Translations under genes and position numbers: made by a program
Shown: positions 1 through 10,313 of the stretch, piece after piece
Layout: each line of letters opens with the position of its first letter
How positions within the stretch are numbered: the first letter of the stretch is position 1
The notes under the pieces: generated by a model
The model's database searches: none
What the model saw: the letters and a program-made list of their open reading frames with translations, nothing else
What the model was told of the DNA's origin: nothing
From: Dichomitus squalens LYAD-421 SS1
Taxonomy: Eukaryota > Basidiomycota > Agaricomycetes > Polyporales > Polyporaceae
Direction: 5' to 3'
NCBI RefSeq assembly: GCF_000275845.1
Contig: NW_006766901.1
Span: forward strand, 35,584-71,819
Length of the DNA: 36,236 bases

Positions 1-416
1 AAACACCGCTGTTATCAGTCGTTTGATAGCGAAGTTGGCCGGGGCAACATTGTCGAAGCGCTCAGATTGAAAGTCAGCTTTATCTCGGTCAGTGGCTGAA
101 TGTCACGCTCGAGAGACCTCTTCCTATCTTTCGAATACTGCAACCCGGAACCCTTCGGAGACTGAACAAGAAAGTTTATTGAGAATGTTCAGAACACTTT
201 GCGAAGTTACAGAAAGATCGGCGCTGCAGATCTTTTTGTGGCAGCTCACCAAGGTCAGTAAACCCTTGAAACCCTACTGAGATTGACTTGTATCGGGAGC
301 AAATCCCTTCCGATTTCCTTCTTTGTTTTTTACAATGATATTTTTGAAGTACGTCTTCTCGCGTGTAACCCGTGCACACTTTTTGACAGGGAAATGCGAG
401 AACTGGAGGCGTGTCA
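1..416. other. Unassigned left edge, possible exon end
   Basis: I recognise no gene here. On the plus strand an open stretch at about 92-250 is followed by a GT (near 254) and a TTGACAG acceptor-like site ending near 390, so the last exons of a gene entering from the left are possible. No domain or motif supports this, and the frames on either side of the putative intron do not give a recognisable protein. Confidence 0.2.
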
Positions 417-460
417 GTAGCTTCTGGGGTCAGGCGCTTAATCCGTAGCTTCTGGGGTCA
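417..460 (+). repeat. 16-bp direct repeat, two copies
   Basis: The 16-mer GTAGCTTCTGGGGTCA occurs exactly at 417-432 and again at 445-460, separated by 12 bp. No other copy was noticed in the window. It could be slippage or an insertion footprint. Nothing nearby gives it a function. Confidence 0.7.
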
Positions 461-601
461 CACTAGTAGAGCCTGTTAAAGACGTCAGATGGGCGCCTAA
501 AATCGCTCGCCCAATCTAAATCGACACGGCACAAGCGCATACGGCCGGACGCGACTTGACCCGTTCTATATCGACTGAAATCACGCACGTTTTCACTGGG
601 G

Positions 602-803
602 CTGAATATGGAACAAGAACTGGGAAATATACTGCTTGGTGTGAAGGTCTCAATGCGGCCACTTCTCAAAGCCAGAAGCTTCCGATTTATCCTCGATTGC
701 TCGTGTGGGGAAAGTGAACCCTTCAACAGGTTCATCGACTACTTTAGAGAGACCATCAACATCGCAAGCAAGGCCAGGTTAGATAAATGTTGAGAATGAC
801 TGC
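602..803 (+). repeat. Dispersed ~200-bp repeat, copy 1
   Basis: This segment is clearly similar to 19608-19806 and 23508-23706, which lie inside the two central duplicated units. Similarity begins just before the shared string ATGGAACAAGAAC and fades after about 803, so only this piece of the unit is present here. It can be read as a short open frame, but the three copies do not agree on one conserved frame, so I do not call a gene. It is either an old fragment of the central unit or a small repeat in its own right. Confidence 0.75.
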
Positions 804-1005
804 AAGTGCTCTGGTGATGATCAATCTCAGACAACAACTAAGTAGACATCTGGATTGACGACGCGCACCTTCCTAGCATGCCCGCCATGCTCCGATCTCG
901 TGCGTAGCAGACACCGCGCAGGCTCAGAGGAGACCAAATGCATTGCGTAGGTATACAGTGGATGACGACAAGCGATGACAACAGGTGCACACACGATCAC
1001 ACACA

Positions 1006-3131
1006 TCACAGAACACCGAGCGAGAGCGATAACGACGAAAGCACTACGAGGACGCACGCTCGACTGACCGCCCCGACCGCCAGGCCCCGCACGGCGAAGG
1101 CGGCGTTCTCCTCGTCTGGCGTGGCGGTGCTGAGGGAGCCGGGGAGGCCGTTGAGACCGGGAGTGTGCGTCTTGGACGCGGTGCCGACGATGACCCGGCT
1201 GTCCGTCGGCGCGGCCTGGCTCGTCGCTGTATATGCAATCAGCATCTGTATGCCCAGGAACCTCAGGGACGGACTCACTCTCAAACACCCCGCCATTCTC
1301 CTGCGCCTCGTTCACCGCCTGCTCCAGCTCCTCCTCCGCGTCGCTCGGCACGAGCGAGAGCAACCCGATCCGCGGCGGGTCCGCGGACGGGTTCGTCAGG
1401 TTCCCGTAGTAGAACGCGACGAGGTTGCTCTTTAGGAACGGATCGCCCAGGCTCCAGCTGAACAGCGCCCCCGAGCTCGGCGGGTCCGTGCCCACGACCG
1501 CGTTCGCGACGCACGTCGCCGCGTCCCCGGGGCTGTTCTGCGAGACGAAGTCGCGCGGGTCGACGGGAAAGAGTTTTCCGCCGATTTGGAAGGTGAGGTT
1601 GTGGCCGGGCACGCAGGGGAGCAGGGGCGCGTTGGACGCGTTCGCGGCGAATGTGGAGGAGACGTTGGCGAGAATGGCGCTGACGACGTCCGCGGGGCCG
1701 CGGATGAGGGAGTTGCCCTGGATACGGGTGAGAATGCCCGTGAGCTCAAGAGAGAATGCCAAGCAAGTGCGGGAGGGTGCGTACGGTGTCGATCAGAGCG
1801 GAGAGGCTGGGCTTGCTGATGCCGCTCGCGTTTTGAGCGCTGTCGGCCAGCTTCACGCCGTCGAGGAAGACGCCATCGAGCGGTATTTCCCATCGTCTGC
1901 ATGCTCATCAGCTGCACATCGCGACACCAAACGAAAACACAAATGCCTACAAAGGATAGACCTCGTTCGAGGCGAACGAGGGTGGAGTCATCCCTCCCTC
2001 CGATTCCGAGTAGAGACGTACAGGCACCCAAGTCAAACTGGAGTTGTCAATACCAGACGGCAGCTGTCCAATAGTTAACTGTCCGGTGCCCGAGACGTCG
2101 AGCTCATCGCGCTGAAGCGTGATCTAAGAGTGTCGTGAGTTGTGAGCGCATATATGGACGCATATATGGACATACCGTGAAGAGCGGTTGGTCAAGGACC
2201 CCAGCTAGTATCAATCGAGGGATGATCGGACCGTAATTGACCCATTGCTCGACGAATGTATCCGACCCGCGTATATCCTTGAACTGACTCACGCATACAG
2301 TCAGCTCTTTGGTGCATGCAACTCACAGGAGCGAAGGCTTACTACCGAGGCCACAATACTCTCCCCTATGAAGCTTATCGGAGAAGGGATGAGCAAGATC
2401 TACAGACGACAGAGGAGCATCGGTACCTTTGCGAAGGAAATCCGAGACCGAGGATCCCCGCACCGCCGTTCGCCACCGCAGAATTGTCCGTGTCGTTGAT
2501 CGCAGCGAGCGTTTGGTTCGTCGCCGTCAATCCAGCCAGGACCACGACATCGCGCCCAAGCGGTCCCGCCGCATGAGTCCCGGTCGTCGAGTCTCCAAAG
2601 AGGAGGTCAACAGAACCCTGCTGACTCTGCTGGAATGCTTGCGTGAGTGCATAGGGCTCTCCGGCGAAGGATTGGCACGTCTGCGTCTGGCATGCGCTCG
2701 AGACGACCCAGAGGTCGGTGGACCCGGTGTCTAAACCATGCAGGCGTTAGTATGCCAAGATCGGCCTCCATCGGCCTGTGCTGCCCGCTGATCAGACTGC
2801 ATAATCGGAGCTTACCGATGTTCAGAGAGACGGTCGAATTGCCCACCGTCGCCGCAACGAGGTACGTGCTGTCGAGCGCGCGCCGCGGTCAGGTGGCCGA
2901 TCAAACGGGTCTAGAACGCGGCGGGAACACGTACAGGTCGCTGACGTCGCCCAAGCCCACCGTCCCGCCGACGGCATCTCCGTGGAGCGCGCGGATCGCG
3001 GACGAGTTCCTCCTGGCGAAGGAGACGGCGGCGGTCTTGAGGCCAGAGTTGAGCTGAACGAGTGTGGTGGCCGACGAGAGCGTAAGGAGAGATAGCAAGA
3101 CAAGAGTGCGCCACAAGGGCGTATGGCACAT
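1006..3131 (-). CDS. Pepsin-family (A1) aspartic protease, GPI-anchor type
   Basis: This is a secreted aspartic endopeptidase of family A1. My model has eight exons on the minus strand: 3131-2935, 2868-2816, 2730-2427, 2287-2176, 2123-1951, 1896-1785, 1717-1279 and 1226-1006. Phases agree throughout and give 536 residues. The start has a clear signal peptide (MCHTPLWRTLVLLSLLTLSSA). Both catalytic motifs are visible: DTGSTDLW split across exons 2/3 and ALIDTGNS split across exons 6/7. The flap-to-core landmark ILGLGFPS is present. After the catalytic domain comes a Ser/Thr/Pro-rich stalk and a hydrophobic C-terminus ending LSSLSLSLGVL, which fits a GPI-anchor signal, so a cell-wall or plasma-membrane location is likely. 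The fourth exon start is the weakest point: intron 3 is 139 bp, long for this gene, and its acceptor was chosen by phase. Confidence 0.9.
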
Positions 3132-3260
3132 GTGTGGGGCAGCAGCGGGCGAAAGGCACGCTCCGGACGCCCTGTGCGGGCCTTTTCTATGATGGCGTTT
3201 GCCGTCGGGTCGAGGATGTTCGTCGATGTTCCCGGCGCGCGGAGTCGCACTCGACCGCAT

Positions 3261-3266
3261 CTTATA
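3261..3266 (-). promoter_or_regulatory. Possible TATA box of the protease gene
   Basis: The minus strand reads TATAAG about 130 bp upstream of the protease ATG at 3131, in the 555-bp gap after homoserine dehydrogenase. Position is reasonable for a 5' leader of roughly 100 nt. The motif is short and could be chance. Confidence 0.35.
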
Positions 3267-3686
3267 AGCATCCCAGCGTCGACAGTCCGGAACTCTTGCG
3301 AATTCGCCGGGGTCGAGCTTCATCGACATCACCTGCCATTCATCCGCCTCGCGTGAGACAGGCACCGCCCGCCAAGACAGCTCTGGCCCGCTGCGACGAG
3401 CACATGTCCGGGGATGGGAAACAGCGCAGCGTGATTCGTGCATACAAGGAAGCTGGCCATCTCCCCCGAGCGAGCCTCACACTCGCCGCAGCGTCCACAG
3501 AATCGCAGGAATCACGGAATCACAGAAGAACTGCCAGCATGAACATCTCATAGCGCGTCGGTTCGCACGGCCAACGGGGGTTCTGGCACGATAACGGTTG
3601 TGGACGATACAGCACGTAACTTACTTTGGGCTTCTCTTCTCGTATACACACGTTCGCTCGCCTGCTGCCACCGCAGCGGCGCTGCA

Positions 3687-5034
3687 TCACACCAGTTTCA
3701 GCAGATCGCTCATGACACCCATCGCGGTCACCGCCGCACCCGCGCCCGCACCCTGCACCGCCAGCGGCCGGGCCCCGTACCGCTCTGTGTGGTACATGAT
3801 GATGTTGTCTGATCCCCCAAGCGCCGTTGCGAACGGATGAGTTGCTGGGTACCTGATGACGACCGCAACGCAAAACAAAACGTGCATGAGAAAAGTGAGG
3901 ATGAGACGGCACGGAATGACGTGAAGGAAGGCCCAGACGGCGACAACAACTCACTTTTCGAGATCCGCCTTGATGACACCGTTCTGCACGTCGACGACAC
4001 CGGCGTACCGGAGGACCTTGCCCTCCTTGATCGCGTCCGCGCGCAGCTGGTCAAAGTGCGCGTCGAACTCGGGCAGGCGGCGGATGAACTCGTCGCCGGA
4101 CTCGATGCCCTCGAGCGCGGGCGGGATGAGAGATTTGGTGCTCACAGACTGGTACCCGTCGGGGAGCGCAGAGCGCAGTGAGGGTATCAGGCGCGAGAGG
4201 ATCGTCAGTTTGCGCGCTACGTCTGCGCCGTTCAGGTCGTCAGCAGGGTGCGGCTCCTGCAGCGTCGATGTCAAGTAGGGTATGAGTGGAATGGAAGGAG
4301 GTGCAACGCGGACGACGCACCGTGTAGCCCTTCTCGCGCGCGACGCTCACAACCGAGGAGAAGCTCGGGCCCCCCTCCTTCCCCGTCGAGAACTCGTTAA
4401 AGATGTAGCTCATCGTCCCCGAGAACACGCCCTCGATTTTCGTGACCTGCGCGCCCCGCTCAGCATCCGTGCACACCACCAGCCTTCCCGTCCTCGACAG
4501 GGAGAGAGAACGCACCTTATCCCCTGTGGCGACCAGATCTTTCAACGTCGAAATGACCGGCAGCCCCGCGCCCACCGTCGCCTCGTTTAGGAACCTCGCC
4601 CCGCTCTCCAGGCTAGCACTCAGTATCTGCTCGTACAGCTCCAGCCCCGCCGAGAACGCCTTCTTGTTCGGGGTGACGACGTGCACTCCGAGCCCGAGGA
4701 AGGACGGGTAGAGTGCGGCGACCTCATTCGCGGAGGTGTTGTCCACGAGAACGGCCTCCTGCCCCGGCTTCACGAGCGCCGCGAGCTCGCGCAGGAGGAA
4801 ATGCAGGTCGGGCCTTCTGCCCGAGCTCGCGAGCTCGGTTTTCCAGTCCTCGGAGGGGGAGAGCCCGTCAGGGTGGTACAGGAGGGACTTGGAAGATGAG
4901 AGGGAGACGATGCGGAAGGGGCTCGGCTGGAGGGCTTGCAGCTGCTTGACGAGCTCGGCGCCCACGAGGCCGACGCCGACGATTGCGACGCGGAAGGTTT
5001 TGGTCGTGGATGTGATGCCCAGCAGGTGTGCCAT
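3687..5034 (-). CDS. hom6: Homoserine dehydrogenase
   Basis: This enzyme reduces aspartate semialdehyde to homoserine with NAD(P)H, the branch step to threonine and methionine; it acts in the cytosol. Three exons, 5034-4321, 4256-3955 and 3852-3687, join in phase to 393 residues, the usual size of the monofunctional fungal enzyme, with no aspartokinase or ACT domain. The N-terminal dinucleotide-binding glycine loop is VAIVGVGLVGAELV. The nucleotide/substrate region has VVTPNKKAFS, and the core has NEATVGAGLPVI and GVFSGTMSYIFNEFS. The stretch PADDLNGADVARKL carries the conserved Asp and Lys of the catalytic site. I chose MAHLLG as start because it sits just before the Rossmann strand; an upstream in-frame ATG at 5127 would add a tail untypical of the family. 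Introns are 64 and 102 bp. Confidence 0.95.
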
Positions 5035-5148
5035 CGTTATAGGTTGTAGAGATAAAGCCAGTAGTATGCGTGGACTGAGCTTGTATCCGTCGATCCCGTC
5101 GAGCGTCGAACATATACTCAGTCTCACGTATACCTCGTCGCTCCAATC

Positions 5149-5155
5149 GAGTCAT
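5149..5155 (-). promoter_or_regulatory. Gcn4/Cpc1-type site upstream of hom6
   Basis: The minus strand reads ATGACTC about 115-120 bp upstream of the hom6 start codon. This is the core of the binding site of Gcn4/CPC1, the general amino-acid-control activator that regulates homoserine dehydrogenase in other fungi. Location and orientation fit, but a 7-mer alone is weak evidence. Confidence 0.45.
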
Positions 5156-5169
5156 CGAGGTTATCGCAG

Positions 5170-5586
5170 GCTCATCTGAGTTCGCCATCGCTTCCCGCGG
5201 TGCGGTTGGGTCACAATCGTGCACTGAAGCCCATGACAATGTACAGGTACATGCAATGGGTGAGTGATGTGGTATGGGGATGAGGTGTCGCGGTGTGCCG
5301 GGGTCATGGTAGGAGTGTGCACGTAACGTGAAGTGCATGCGAGATAACAGTACGAAATTCCAGAATAGAGCAGAAAACATAGCATCTACGACATGAAACG
5401 GACTGCTTTTCAGCGGCACATACCGGCGGAGAGGCGTTACGGTATAATCCTAGATGTACGGTCAATGAGGCATGAATCTAACGAGAAACTTAGAAAGCGC
5501 CGATATGCAAGGAAGGAGAGTCGAGGAACGGGAGGACAGTCGGTCAAAATTCGCTGCTACCGAACGCTTGACTGCTGAAAGTCACG
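5170..5586 (+). repeat. Dispersed ~420-bp repeat, copy in hom6 upstream region
   Basis: This segment is similar over its whole length to 9891-10313, in the same orientation, with scattered substitutions and small indels. In the other copy the right-hand 44 bp are the last codons of the WD40 gene, so this copy carries a fragment of that coding end plus its 3' flank. Here it lies just upstream of hom6 and downstream of the glycine-zipper gene, and no WD40-gene sequence follows it beyond about 5586. Confidence 0.85.
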
Positions 5587-6051
5587 ATCAGAGCTGATCA
5601 ACGCACTTCTCGCTCGACCTCAATTAGGCGAGCCGGCCAACTATGTACCTCCCCGCGATGAACACGGAAAACGGAGAACGCGATGGACTCACTCGTGCTT
5701 ACGGCGCCGGAGGCCGAGATTCATAATGCGCTCGTGCGGGATGTGTGTACGCAATGCTGACCTGTACACGTAGTTATCATTTCCGAGCAACGCGGTACGT
5801 GTACATGATACGCTGGAGAGGGAGAGAGAGCGTCTTATTCCTGTTTCTAGACAGAACACACTTATTTGGAGCAATGAACTCGAAGTGGACATTCATGATA
5901 ACTTGGACTTCAATGGACATCCTGCGTGCGTATTCCTGGACGACGTTTGAATGTACGAATGGTCAGCAATCGCATCCCAGCAGGTCAAAGACGACCTCCT
6001 GGCGTGAAACACCACTTACACATTCAATTGGGAGCGGAAGATCCAAGTGAT
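5587..6051. other. Intergenic, nothing recognised
   Basis: This stretch lies between the 420-bp repeat and the stop codon of the glycine-zipper gene. I see only short open frames without domain signals, and no RNA gene or mobile-element end. Confidence 0.5.
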
Positions 6052-7858
6052 TCATCCTACTATTGGATTCTCCCCGAAGTATCCTAAAATATCCACATAG
6101 TTATGCATGACTGACGTGTCGTAGCCCAAGCTCTTGAGGAATCCGAACGTCGCGTCGTTCACCGCCTGATCCTGGCCCTCGAACGACCCGAAGTAATGGC
6201 CCGTGCGCGTGTCGATCCCGAGCAGCTTCTTGTTCGTGATATCGACGTACAGGCTCCCCGCCGCGTACACCTGCATGTGTGGGTGGCCGACCAGGGCCCA
6301 GAAGCGGTACCCTTCCGATAGCTGGCTGTGGTTCACGCGCTGGGTCGCGGGCCACGTGTCTGGATAGAAGTCCTCGGGGTTGATGCGCATCTGGTAGCCG
6401 GGGAGGCCGTTGACAGTCTCGTCCGTCTGGACGATGACGAAGATGTACTTGGTCACTTGGGTGCCGTCCTGCAGTCTCATCGCCTTGTAGCGCGGGTCGC
6501 GCGGGAAGTCCCCGATCGCCTTCTTGGCGGGGGAGTAGGCTTGCGGGGACGACGCGGAGCCGAGCCTCGTGATGGCCCCGGAGTAGGGCAGCTCAGCGTA
6601 GCGGAGGAAAGGTGCGTCGAAGACGTTTTCTCTCACTCCTGTGTTGTCGAACGGCCCGCAAGGGAAGCGGGCGTATCTTGTACGATAGCGTCAGAGAATG
6701 TTGCATTGGCACATATAACTATGAGCGAATGGTACGTACCCGACGAGCGAATACTGCTGTTCCAGAGACGAGAGCTGGTACTGGCCTTTGTCGCTGCTGG
6801 ACGGCACGGCCAAGCCGATGGCGGCTCCGGCAGTGTAGCCGGCAGTAAGCCCAATGAAGGCCCCCATGGGTCCCCCAATGAAGAATCCTCCGATTCCCCC
6901 GGCGACACCGCCGAGCAAAGAGCCGACGATAAACGTGCTCGTATCACGCTTCACTCGGTGGGAGTGGTCTGAGTCGTCGGCGAAGCTCGTGCCCTCCATA
7001 CGACAGCACAACGAGCAGTCGATCTGCGGCATGGCCTTCGCCATGGCGTTTGCCTCTGCATCAGAAAGCGGAACCTTGAAGTACTCGGCAAGAAAAAGGA
7101 AGTCGTCCTTGGTGTAGACGTAGGAGCAGTGAAAGCATGCGAGCGCGGTGTTGTAGTCGAACATGGCCGCAGAGCCATTTTTGCCGACGAGCTGGATGGT
7201 GTGGGCGGTGTCGTTTATGACGACTCTGTCGATGCTGTGCGAGCCAGGGCAGTTGACGAGCTTCAGGATCACCTTGTCTTGGTCGACGACGACGACGCAG
7301 AAGGCGTTGCGTCCGTCCGCATATGACACCGGCCAGAAGCTGTAGGGACCGCTCTTGATGACAGGGAACTGAGTAGTGCTGGATCCGGCGTAGGACAGAT
7401 TGTAGGGGAGGACAGGCCCGGAAGAGATTGGGAGGTGGACGACAGTGGGTCCGAGAACCAACTCGTCGAGGGTAGCGGTAACCGTCCTTTTGCTCTGCCC
7501 GGTGAAGGTGACCGTTTGGGTGTCAGCATTGAATGAGATCTGCCAGACGTAGCGGGCGCCGGGCTTGAGCCACTGCTTGATGAGGTTCCTCTGCATATCC
7601 CAAGCGACTATCAACATGCTGTAGGTGTTGTTGATATCGCTAAGAGCTATATTCAAAATGCCGTGTTCAGCAAACGACAGGCCCCGAAATATGCGCCAAC
7701 ATACCGGTGTACGTATAAGGTCCAAAGAGTAACACCGGGTAGTGTGTAGGGTCGGGAGTAGTACCGCTCGGGTCTATGAGATTGGTGTACTTCCAGCCCT
7801 CGGGAGGAGTTGGAAGCCGGCGCGAGTCAAGTGCGGTGATGCGAGGATGAGTGTACAT
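6052..7858 (-). CDS. Unknown protein: two beta-type repeats and a glycine-zipper segment
   Basis: I do not recognise the family. Exons 7858-7705, 7646-6740 and 6676-6052 join in phase to 561 residues; introns are 58 and 63 bp. The start follows a good TATA box by about 55 bp. There is no signal peptide. Two segments look like copies of one module: residues about 41-115 (PVLLFGPYTYT, then KPGARYVWQI and TVTFTGQS) and about 146-205 (PVIKSGPYSFWPVSYADGR, then a degenerate second half). A Cys-rich stretch follows (ACFHCSY, DCSLCC). At about residues 290-330 lies a glycine-rich hydrophobic run with repeated GxxxG spacing (GSLLGGVAGGIGGFFIGG and onward), typical of membrane-inserting glycine zippers. 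The C-terminal third is soluble-looking and Tyr/Trp-rich, with FWALVGHPHMQVYAAGS. A membrane-active role is possible but unproven. Confidence 0.85.
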
Positions 7859-7911
7859 AGTTGAAAGTGATGACTTCCCTGAGCTGTCTGTTAGGTGGTC
7901 AAGACCATGCG

Positions 7912-7920
7912 CTTTATATA
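7912..7920 (-). promoter_or_regulatory. TATA box of the glycine-zipper gene
   Basis: The minus strand reads TATATAAAG 54-62 bp upstream of the ATG at 7858. The match and spacing fit a core promoter with a short leader, and suggest a regulated rather than housekeeping gene. Confidence 0.7.
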
Positions 7921-9890
7921 CGACTGTGTATGAGCGCCGCTCTCGTGACAGCGTAATCTACAGCGTATTTGCGTTGTGCTGAGTGTAGTCGATTGGCAGA
8001 TGATGAGGGGATGGGTGCTTCCAAGCATTCGAGCATCGATAGAGCATGCAGACGTCAAGACGCAAGTACGGAACTAATGTAGGCACTGAAGCAAATACTC
8101 CTTCATGATCTCCGACAATCTCGAAGTCCTGTATCCTCTTCGTCGGGTATGGTCAGTGACAGCTTACTTATGAGAAAGTGTGAACGGTACTCACTATACG
8201 AAGTGCTTCTAAGACTTCCGTACCCCTCCGTCAAAGTAGTGGCTTAGCGAATGCGTTACCTGGGAGGATTGACAGGGAGAATGGGGTTTCTTCAGGTCCG
8301 CAGATAAATTGGGGATATCGAGAGGCACAGGTGGCCGACATTTGTAATGCTTTAACCCATGAGTGGAGCCTGGCGCAGAGATGACAGCTTGATTGGAAGC
8401 TGAGTAGGATTGTACCTCGGATTTGCGCGAAGGGCACCGGGAGATCAATTCACCGTGCTGACTCTAAGAAGCGGAATCCCCAAAGTGTATAGGCTGAGTA
8501 TGAGGGTAGTTGAAAGGGAAGGCGAACATGGGAATCGCACCGAGATAGTCGGGACTCCCATAAGCAGGATCATGGGGCGACAGGCAGGTACCGGTGAAAG
8601 GCCAACGGCTGAGCGATCACGCCTGTGCCATGGATCAGACGAAAGACTAGGCAATTGCAATTGAGAACGAGAACCAGTACCACGAATGAGTCGGCGCCAC
8701 CCTGCTGACGGAGAACCCCGAACTAGGGTCTAGGCCATTCCTCCCAACGTGTTTTCCTTTTCAAGGCATGCAGGACGTGCGCGTGTTTTTGGAGATTGGC
8801 AGCGCTGGCCTAAGCGATGAGGCGCGCGTCCAAGCGCCAGGTCCTCGCATAGACCAGATGGCGAGCATCTCCAAGAGATAACATCGGCTATCATGCTCCT
8901 GCTCTTGATCTCACCTGCGTAGCTGATAGCGGCGGTCCCTCATTGTATCTGCTTCTCCTCGCTAACCGCTGGTCCGATTACCTCAAAACAACGTGTGTAC
9001 AATACTCATGTACGCAGCGAAGAAAATGTTTGGTCCAGATTTTGGCGAAAGTGCGCGCACTTTGATGAAAACACATCTTAAAAAAACTATACCAAAGACT
9101 TCAAGCCCCCAAAGCATACAAATGGATTGGTGTATTTCGTTTTGCAGGCAATAGGGTATGGACCATGCTATTAGACAATCTATGGAGGCAACCAAGGACA
9201 GCGGACAGCCTAAGCGCGCAAGCCGGAAGAAACGGTTTCCAAAAAAGGCATCTTGATCGTCCACTACCACGATGGCTCTGACACGCCGTTCTTCCGCTCA
9301 GATAGCTCACTCTGCAAGTCAGATGTGAAGAATTAGTGACAGGCGACTAGCAAAGGAGAAATATCAGCCTTACCACATTCCTCCTCCCATCCGGACATAT
9401 TCTGGGCTGCCTCATAGCTCTACATCTGACACCCATCCTAACGCCCAGCAGCTCAAGACAAGCAGCACAAAGCGGCGATAAAGTTTGACGTTCCCACCCG
9501 CAGCATGCGGCTATACTTAGTAACGTAACGGAATGTCAGTAACCCTAATAGGCCTGCCATCTATCCTGCCCCAACTTACAGCCCGAAAGCACCTCAGAAA
9601 GGACGATTTGACGTTGTACCACTGAAGGACCATGTCGGGCTCATAAATTCAATCGCAATCGTGTCGCTTAGATGATAATGCAGCCAAGATAATCGGAATC
9701 GGACAAATCTCGATATAGCGGCGAGCGTCTCTATCACATGTCCTGAACATCGGCTAGCGGGCGCTGCCAATCTCCAGTGTTTTACAACTGAGTGGGACGT
9801 CTGCTTGCCCCCTTTCAAACCTCGAATGATTGATATGCTCAGGTTTTCTTGTACAGATGACATGTCGCCACGCCCGGGTGACTGCAACGT
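7921..9890. other. Large intergenic region, no gene called
   Basis: About 2 kb lie between the promoter of the glycine-zipper gene and the 420-bp repeat. The longest open stretches are under 125 codons, disagree in frame, and show no domains. One minus-strand frame at 8983-9270 is hydrophobic, but it has no splice-linked neighbours and no homology I can see. I found no tRNA, TIR or LTR end. Confidence 0.5.
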
Positions 9891-10313
9891 GGTCGCATCT
9901 GAGTTCGCCATCGCTTCCCGCAGTGCCACTGCGGTTGGGTCACAACCGTGCATCGAGGGCATGGCAATTCTACAGATACATGAATGGCGTGATCGATTTG
10001 GTATGAGGAGATGAGGTATCGCGGTGCGTATGTAATGGGGTCATGCAGGAGTGCGTGCGTAACGTGAAGTGCGTGCGAGATACTAGTACAAATTCCTTGA
10101 ACCGAGCGAAAAGCAAAGCATTTACGACATGAAGCGGCGTGCTTTTAGCAGCACACACCGGAGGAGGCGTTACGGTATAATCCAAGATATACGGTCCACG
10201 ACACATGAATCTATGAGAGCTCTCACAAACGCTGATATGCGAGGAAGAAGACAACGAGAGGTCAGTCGGTCAACGTTCGCTGCTACCGAATGCTTGACTG
10301 CTGAAAGTGACGA
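9891..10313 (+). repeat. Dispersed ~420-bp repeat, copy at the WD40 gene end
   Basis: This copy matches 5170-5586. Its right-hand part (10270-10313) is the final coding segment and stop codon of the WD40 gene, and the rest is that gene's 3' flank. The segment may have been copied from here to the hom6 upstream region. The alternative is that a repeat landed here and supplied the gene's present C-terminus. Confidence 0.85.

Noticed and set aside
827..1762. 311-codon minus-strand frame read as one exon
   Set aside because: Only its part at 1717-1279 is protease coding. It reads through an intron at each end, and the last 150 residues are a wrong-frame translation of the final exon.
8983..9270. 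Hydrophobic minus-strand frame that could be a membrane protein
   Set aside because: No linked exons, no conserved motif and no counterpart elsewhere. The hydrophobicity alone is not enough.
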